DNA of 25,793 bases from Candidatus Peregrinibacteria bacterium CG_4_10_14_0_2_um_filter_43_11 (lineage in GTDB: Bacteria > Patescibacteriota > Gracilibacteria > UM-FILTER-43-11): positions 1 through 25,793 of the forward strand of contig PFOK01000029.1 of the NCBI GenBank assembly GCA_002792495.1. Direction: 5' to 3'. A program made the translations under genes and the position numbers. Below are positions 22,600 to 25,793 of the stretch, piece after piece. The notes below the pieces were generated by a model. That model worked only from the letters and a program-made list of their open reading frames with translations. It was not told where the DNA came from and did no database searches. Position 1 is the first letter of the stretch. Each line of letters begins with the position of its first letter.

Positions 22600-24135
22600 C
22601 TATTCTTTCTGAGAAAATGTTTCGATCCGCGGGAAAATAATACTCACCTCCCCCAACCCACTCCACTGCCCCGCCAAAGCGCCCCACACCTTCTTTTTTT
22701 CAGGATCAATGACAGGGGGCAAACCGATCTGATTACGAATGTTTTTTGAGGCGTTTGGAACAAAGGGGCTGATCAAGATACTGATGTGCCGTAAAACTTC
22801 GAGGAGATTACAAAGAGTGGCCCTCCCCTTCTCCGGTTCGGTTTTGAGAGCATTCCACGGTTTTTCCTCTTCCATTCGCTTGTTGGCAAAGTCCACGAGC
22901 TCCCATGCGTCCGCGAGTCCTTCATGAAGTTTATATTCATCCATGTCGCTGACGTATTTCTTCCAAACCTCATCGGTTTTCTGTCGATACATTTCCTCAT
23001 GATGATCGAAATCAAAATCGGTTATGGCGTTGCGGGATATCAGTGTGTGTACGCGGTTGAGCAGATTCCCCAAGCTGTTCGCCAAATGGCTATTGTAGCG
23101 CTCCACAAACAGTGCGTCATTGAAATCTCCATCGTTGCCCACCGGAATTTCACTCAATAAGTAATAGCGAACCGCATCGAGGCCGTATTTTTCCACAGTC
23201 TCGTGCGGATCCACCACATTACCGAGAGACTTGCTCATTTTTTCGCCATTGTGAGTGATGAATCCGTGCACAAATTCCCCCTTGGGCAAAGGGACTCCTG
23301 CAGAAAGCAACATGCCGATCCAAATGCCGGCATGAAAACGGATGATGTCTTTGCCGATCACGTGTAAATCCGCGGGCCAGTATTTGTGAAAAAGTTCCCC
23401 TTCTTCGGCATAATCAATCGCAGAAATGTAATTCGTAAGCGCGTCCGACCACACATACATCACATGCTTCGGATCATCGGGCACCGGAACCCCCCAGGGA
23501 AGCACGCTCCTGGGACGGGAAAAGCTGACGTCGTGCAGGCCTTCCTCTGCCAGATTGAGGATTTCGTTTTTGCGGAATTCGGGATAAATACGGAGCTCAT
23601 TATTTTTTAAAAGCGCCATGATTTGATCTGAATAACGGGAGAGCTTGAAAAAGTAATTTTCCTCCTTCACGATTTTTGGTTCCTTTTTGTGATAAACACA
23701 AATGCCATCTTCAAGGTCCCGTTCGGTCAAAAATTTCTCGCAACCGGAGCAGTAACGCCCTTCGTATTCCTTTTTGTAAATATCTCCCTTTTCCACCATT
23801 TTCTTCCAGATATTTTGACAAGCCGGCCAATGACGCTTTTGATCGGTTGTGCGGATAAAATCATCGTTACTTAAATTAAGAAGAGATTTTAACGCCTGAA
23901 ATTTTTTGGACTGACGATCAACGAATTCCTGCGTGGAAAGCCCGGCAGCTTGAGCGGCTTCGTAATTTTTGATCCCGTTCTCATCGGTACCGGTTAAAAA
24001 CCGGGTATCAAACCCCATCAAACGCTTGTAACGGGCAATAGTATCCGCCTGAATGCACTCCATTGCGAAACCCACATGAGGATCGCCATTCACATAAACA
24101 ATCGCCGTAGTGATGTAAAAAGTTTTAGAATCCAT
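22600..24135 (-). CDS. metG: Methionyl-tRNA synthetase
   Basis: MetRS charges initiator and elongator tRNA-Met. The 511-residue protein has the class I signatures PHVGFA (HVGF at 20-23, the HIGH motif) and KMSKS (299-303). Its zinc module is C129-x2-C132 with C146-x2-H149, the Cys3-His form known from Thermus-type MetRS. The anticodon-binding helical domain follows (about 340-480), with NSLGNLLNRV and a late EKPWNALKTE-type segment. It ends without the C-terminal tRNA-binding (EMAP-like) domain found in many bacteria. It is the last gene of a three-gene minus-strand unit behind a Met-rich leader peptide, so its supply may be tuned by charged tRNA-Met. The start ATG at 24135 has no Shine-Dalgarno sequence. 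Confidence 0.97.
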   Translation of the reverse strand: MDSKTFYITTAIVYVNGDPHVGFAMECIQADTIARYKRLMGFDTRFLTGTDENGIKNYEAAQAAGLSTQEFVDRQSKKFQALKSLLNLSNDDFIRTTDQKRHWPACQNIWKKMVEKGDIYKKEYEGRYCSGCEKFLTERDLEDGICVYHKKEPKIVKEENYFFKLSRYSDQIMALLKNNELRIYPEFRKNEILNLAEEGLHDVSFSRPRSVLPWGVPVPDDPKHVMYVWSDALTNYISAIDYAEEGELFHKYWPADLHVIGKDIIRFHAGIWIGMLLSAGVPLPKGEFVHGFITHNGEKMSKSLGNVVDPHETVEKYGLDAVRYYLLSEIPVGNDGDFNDALFVERYNSHLANSLGNLLNRVHTLISRNAITDFDFDHHEEMYRQKTDEVWKKYVSDMDEYKLHEGLADAWELVDFANKRMEEEKPWNALKTEPEKGRATLCNLLEVLRHISILISPFVPNASKNIRNQIGLPPVIDPEKKKVWGALAGQWSGLGEVSIIFPRIETFSQKE

Positions 24136-24190
24136 ACTATTTTTGTTAACGGGTAAATTGTAATGAGGAACTGCCTAAAAGTAAAACGTA

Positions 24191-24562
24191 CTACGATAAA
24201 ATTGTCATAATATTATCTCTCTGAGAATGGATATAGTCATAAAGAACAGCCTCTAGCTTTTTGTAATCAATCCCCCATCCGGTTCCTTCATAAGGCCCTA
24301 TCACATCTTCCAGGCCCGATATATCATCCTCATTGACAGTATTGTAGAGAATGGATGCTAAGGGGGTATCCAGAGTTACCGGAAGGCCGGGGTTAACCAC
24401 CGCTTTTTCATCTGGGATTTTCATTTTTGTGGAAATCCATAGTGTTGCGTATCCCGGATCAATGGTGATACGAATCATCTCGCGCCCTTCCTGAGGTTCA
24501 ATGTCTCTCAGTTGGCAGGCTTTGTAAAATTCGGAGGGGTAAGTAACGTAATCAACTTTCAT
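24191..24562 (-). CDS. Hypothetical protein in the metG unit
   Basis: This 124-residue protein starts at the ATG at 24562 (MKVDYVTYPSEFYKAC). The open frame runs upstream to 24631, but that part overlaps the previous gene's stop and is a low-complexity hydrophobic stretch, so I excluded it. The protein is soluble and acidic, with a predicted mixed alpha/beta make-up (MIRITIDPGYATLWIS, then GLPVTLDTPLASILYNTV) and no signal peptide or membrane segment. I recognise no domain. It lies 40 bases after the SAM-hydrolase-fold-like gene and 55 bases before metG, all on one strand, which suggests a role tied to methionine or tRNA-Met, but nothing more can be said. Confidence 0.75.
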   Translation of the reverse strand: MKVDYVTYPSEFYKACQLRDIEPQEGREMIRITIDPGYATLWISTKMKIPDEKAVVNPGLPVTLDTPLASILYNTVNEDDISGLEDVIGPYEGTGWGIDYKKLEAVLYDYIHSQRDNIMTILS

Positions 24563-24602
24563 AAAATTTAATTTAAGAAAATAACGGAATAATAGAATTA
24601 GG

Positions 24603-25580
24603 CTAAAAAGGTCCAATAACTTTAACGGCATCTCCCAATTTAATACCCTCTAAACATTCATAAGCCCCCTTTCTGTCATTTTCCCCTCCCCAGCGACGCA
24701 CCAATTCCCAATAAGGAGATCTTTCCCCATCCGCGACATTGCGATAGACTCCGAGTTCTCCGGGGGGAACTTCACGTAAGCAGGTAGCCTTAGAAACGGC
24801 AATAGGTTGATCTTTTTCCCCTAAGCCTAAAAATACAGTATTTCTACCTTCATTATCAGGATGAAAAATATTCTCATAATCAGCGGCAAATCCACGAAGC
24901 CTGATATTGCCGAATCGATCGACGTAAGCCACGTAAGTTAAAGGAAAAGGTGACTTGATTTGATCCTGGGGTTTTCTATGAACGTGACCTGCCAATAACA
25001 CCTCATGAAAACGGGACACTATGGAAGATCGAAATTGTTCACGCTCCCCATCGAATAAAGGATTCACTGTATTGGGAATTTCGAAAAGACCTGTAATTTT
25101 ATCGCGAAGATGAGCCAAAACGCTAAGAGAGCTCACATAAAATTCAACACCGTTATCGCTAATGGCCAAATGGAAATTCTCTCCGTTGGAATCTTCTTTC
25201 GTGCGCGGAGCGGAATTGATCAATACCCGAACCGTTTTTCGGCGAAAGTCAGTGGCCGCCTGACGAACATCGGGATGCGCACGACACAAAGAACGATGGG
25301 ATCTTTCTACGGATTTATTGACTTCTTGGCGAGCAGTATTAACCAATTCATAAATCAATTCCACTGCGTAAGCCCCCAGCGGAGCTATTTGATGCCCTTC
25401 AATGCCGTAATGCGAATCATGAGGACGGAGACCGCGGTACATTGTGGTTAATTCTGCGTCAAAATCAACCGGATTACCGTCCTGACCTGGAGTAAAAACG
25501 TCATTGAACGCGTGAAATGCAAGGGTCGGTTTTTCTAAAACGGATTTTTCAAATCTTGTTAATGAGTTTCTTGTTTTCAT
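24603..25580 (-). CDS. Divergent protein resembling the SAM hydroxide adenosyltransferase (DUF62/fluorinase-like) fold
   Basis: This 325-residue protein has segments that line up in order with the SAM hydroxide adenosyltransferase family. HQIAPLGAYAVELIYELV (63-80) fits the conserved N-terminal helix. ISDNGVEFYVSS (140-151) fits the A-P-D-N-G-L-L loop. YVDRFGNIRL (219-228) fits the V-D-x-F-G-N motif that opens the C-terminal barrel. PGELGVYRN and KLGDAVKVIG fit the barrel's end. The family normally has a VVDPGVGT-x-R motif with the catalytic Asp; here the matching position reads LINSAPRTK (120-128), and the usual F-H-G-R-D histidine is not seen. If the relationship is real, it may have lost SAM hydrolysis or changed substrate. 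It is the first gene of the metG unit. The assignment is by eye and moderate at best. Confidence 0.5.
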   Translation of the reverse strand: MKTRNSLTRFEKSVLEKPTLAFHAFNDVFTPGQDGNPVDFDAELTTMYRGLRPHDSHYGIEGHQIAPLGAYAVELIYELVNTARQEVNKSVERSHRSLCRAHPDVRQAATDFRRKTVRVLINSAPRTKEDSNGENFHLAISDNGVEFYVSSLSVLAHLRDKITGLFEIPNTVNPLFDGEREQFRSSIVSRFHEVLLAGHVHRKPQDQIKSPFPLTYVAYVDRFGNIRLRGFAADYENIFHPDNEGRNTVFLGLGEKDQPIAVSKATCLREVPPGELGVYRNVADGERSPYWELVRRWGGENDRKGAYECLEGIKLGDAVKVIGPF

Positions 25581-25600
25581 AATATAAACACTTAAATAAT

Positions 25601-25700
25601 AAAAAAAGCCCCACCAGTTCCGGCGAAGACTCTTAGTGATTTAAGATTTTTAACGAGTTAACTCCAATAAACCCGTCTTCGCCGGAACATCATCATGGGC
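25601..25700 (-). terminator. Attenuator-type terminator in the leader of the metG unit
   Basis: Read on the minus strand, the 5' arm GTTCCGGCGAAGAC (25688-25675) and the 3' arm GTCTTCGCCGGAAC (25630-25617) form a perfect 14-bp stem. A further GCCC (25700-25697) can pair with GGGC (25611-25608), placing a closed helix directly before seven T (25607-25601). The loop holds TCTTA/TAAGA (minor hairpin) and the palindrome GAGTTAACTC, which contains the leader stop codon. The T-run ends 21 bases before the ATG of the first gene. The alternative octamer GTCTTTGC (25730-25723) can pair with GCGAAGAC in the 5' arm, which would prevent the terminator stem. Confidence 0.7.
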
Positions 25701-25756
25701 ATCATCATGGATGAAGTAAAAAGCAAAGACGTTGTTGAATAACGGGTATCGTTCAT
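25658..25756 (-). CDS. Met-rich leader peptide (32 residues) of the metG unit
   Basis: ATG at 25756 opens a 32-codon frame ending with TAA at 25658-25660. Codons 17-23 read Met-Met-Met-Pro-Met-Met-Met (25708-25688), giving seven Met of 32 residues with the initiator; four Arg codons (25-28) follow. The Met run is two copies of an 11-base repeat (25688-25698 and 25700-25710). The Pro codon's bases help close the terminator stem, and the codons after the Met run are its 5' arm. A ribosome stalled at Met codons would cover that arm and so block the terminator. Known leader peptides (TrpL, HisL, LeuL) work through similar stalling. No Shine-Dalgarno sequence precedes it, and the nearby promoter would leave only a few bases of leader. 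Confidence 0.65.
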   Translation of the reverse strand: MNDTRYSTTSLLFTSSMMMPMMMFRRRRVYWS

Positions 25757-25766
25757 ATTACCATTT

Positions 25767-25793
25767 ATTTTATCAAACAATTTTTATTTGTCA
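25767..25793 (-). promoter_or_regulatory. Probable promoter of the metG unit at the right edge
   Basis: On the minus strand TAAAAT (25767-25772) is preceded by TGA (extended -10). At 25789-25793 the last five bases read TGACA, the end of a -35 whose first base lies outside the window; the spacer is 16 bases. Transcription would start near 25760, a few bases before the leader ATG. Confidence 0.55.

Noticed and set aside
25601..25700. SAM riboswitch or T-box leader
   Set aside because: I found no conserved SAM-riboswitch core and no T-box sequence (the AGGGUGGNACCGCG-like motif) or specifier loop. A Met-rich ORF explains the region better.
25688..25710. Two-copy repeat as a CRISPR fragment
   Set aside because: Two 11-base copies one base apart are codon repeats of the Met run, with no spacer array or cas genes.
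25695..25742. Small plus-strand ORF opposite the leader peptide
   Set aside because: Only 15 codons, with no promoter or Shine-Dalgarno sequence on that strand. The minus-strand ORF has better context.
1..25793. Alternative genetic code with UGA as glycine
   Set aside because: UGA ends the FecR-like, purA and sortase genes at positions that fit the families, and is not found inside conserved reading frames.

Overview
The window suggests a small-genome bacterium with a single membrane and a Gram-positive-like surface. Traits consistent with a Candidate Phyla Radiation lineage such as Peregrinibacteria are a class-type sortase, an SLH-anchored S41 protease, a FecR/Ig surface protein, a thioredoxin-fold lipoprotein, a compact HrcA and a short divergent bS21. 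This placement is inference from gene content. UGA acts as a normal stop (FecR-like gene, purA, sortase), so the recoded UGA=Gly code of Gracilibacteria/Absconditabacteria is not used. No rRNA, tRNA, CRISPR array, insertion sequence or prophage was seen; this is mostly housekeeping DNA.

Layout. Bases 1-6187 read on the minus strand: a partial membrane protein at the left edge, a TPR protein, ruvC, a 440-base gap rich in hairpins, a compact hrcA, and secA. The secA promoter lies back to back with that of a FecR/Ig-like surface protein on the plus strand (6325-8358). Next come mltG and a YbaB/EbfC protein (minus), then rpsU-der (plus), then a DsbA-like lipoprotein (minus). The DsbA-like gene diverges from a long plus-strand series: dnaX, 5-formyl-THF cyclo-ligase, glyA, SLH-S41 protease, maf, purA, a CYTH protein and an FtsA-like protein. 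The right end is again minus: a sortase, and a separate unit that runs from the right edge leftward (Met-rich leader, SAM-hydrolase-fold-like protein, unknown protein, metG).

Most notable observation: upstream of the metG unit there is a 32-codon ORF (25658-25756, minus) with six methionine codons as Met3-Pro-Met3. Its codons run into the 5' arm of a perfect 14-bp stem, and a short GCCC/GGGC helix then abuts a run of seven T. This has the layout of a ribosome-mediated transcription attenuator sensing charged Met-tRNA, ahead of an operon ending in methionyl-tRNA synthetase. A promoter-like sequence sits just before it at the window edge.

Second theme: almost no gene here has a Shine-Dalgarno sequence. 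Genes start after short A/T-rich leaders, usually behind extended -10 (TGn) promoters. The clear exception is rpsU, the gene for bS21, which has a good one. Intergenic regions also hold short degenerate tandem repeats (8-bp and 9-bp units) and hairpins that no gene explains.
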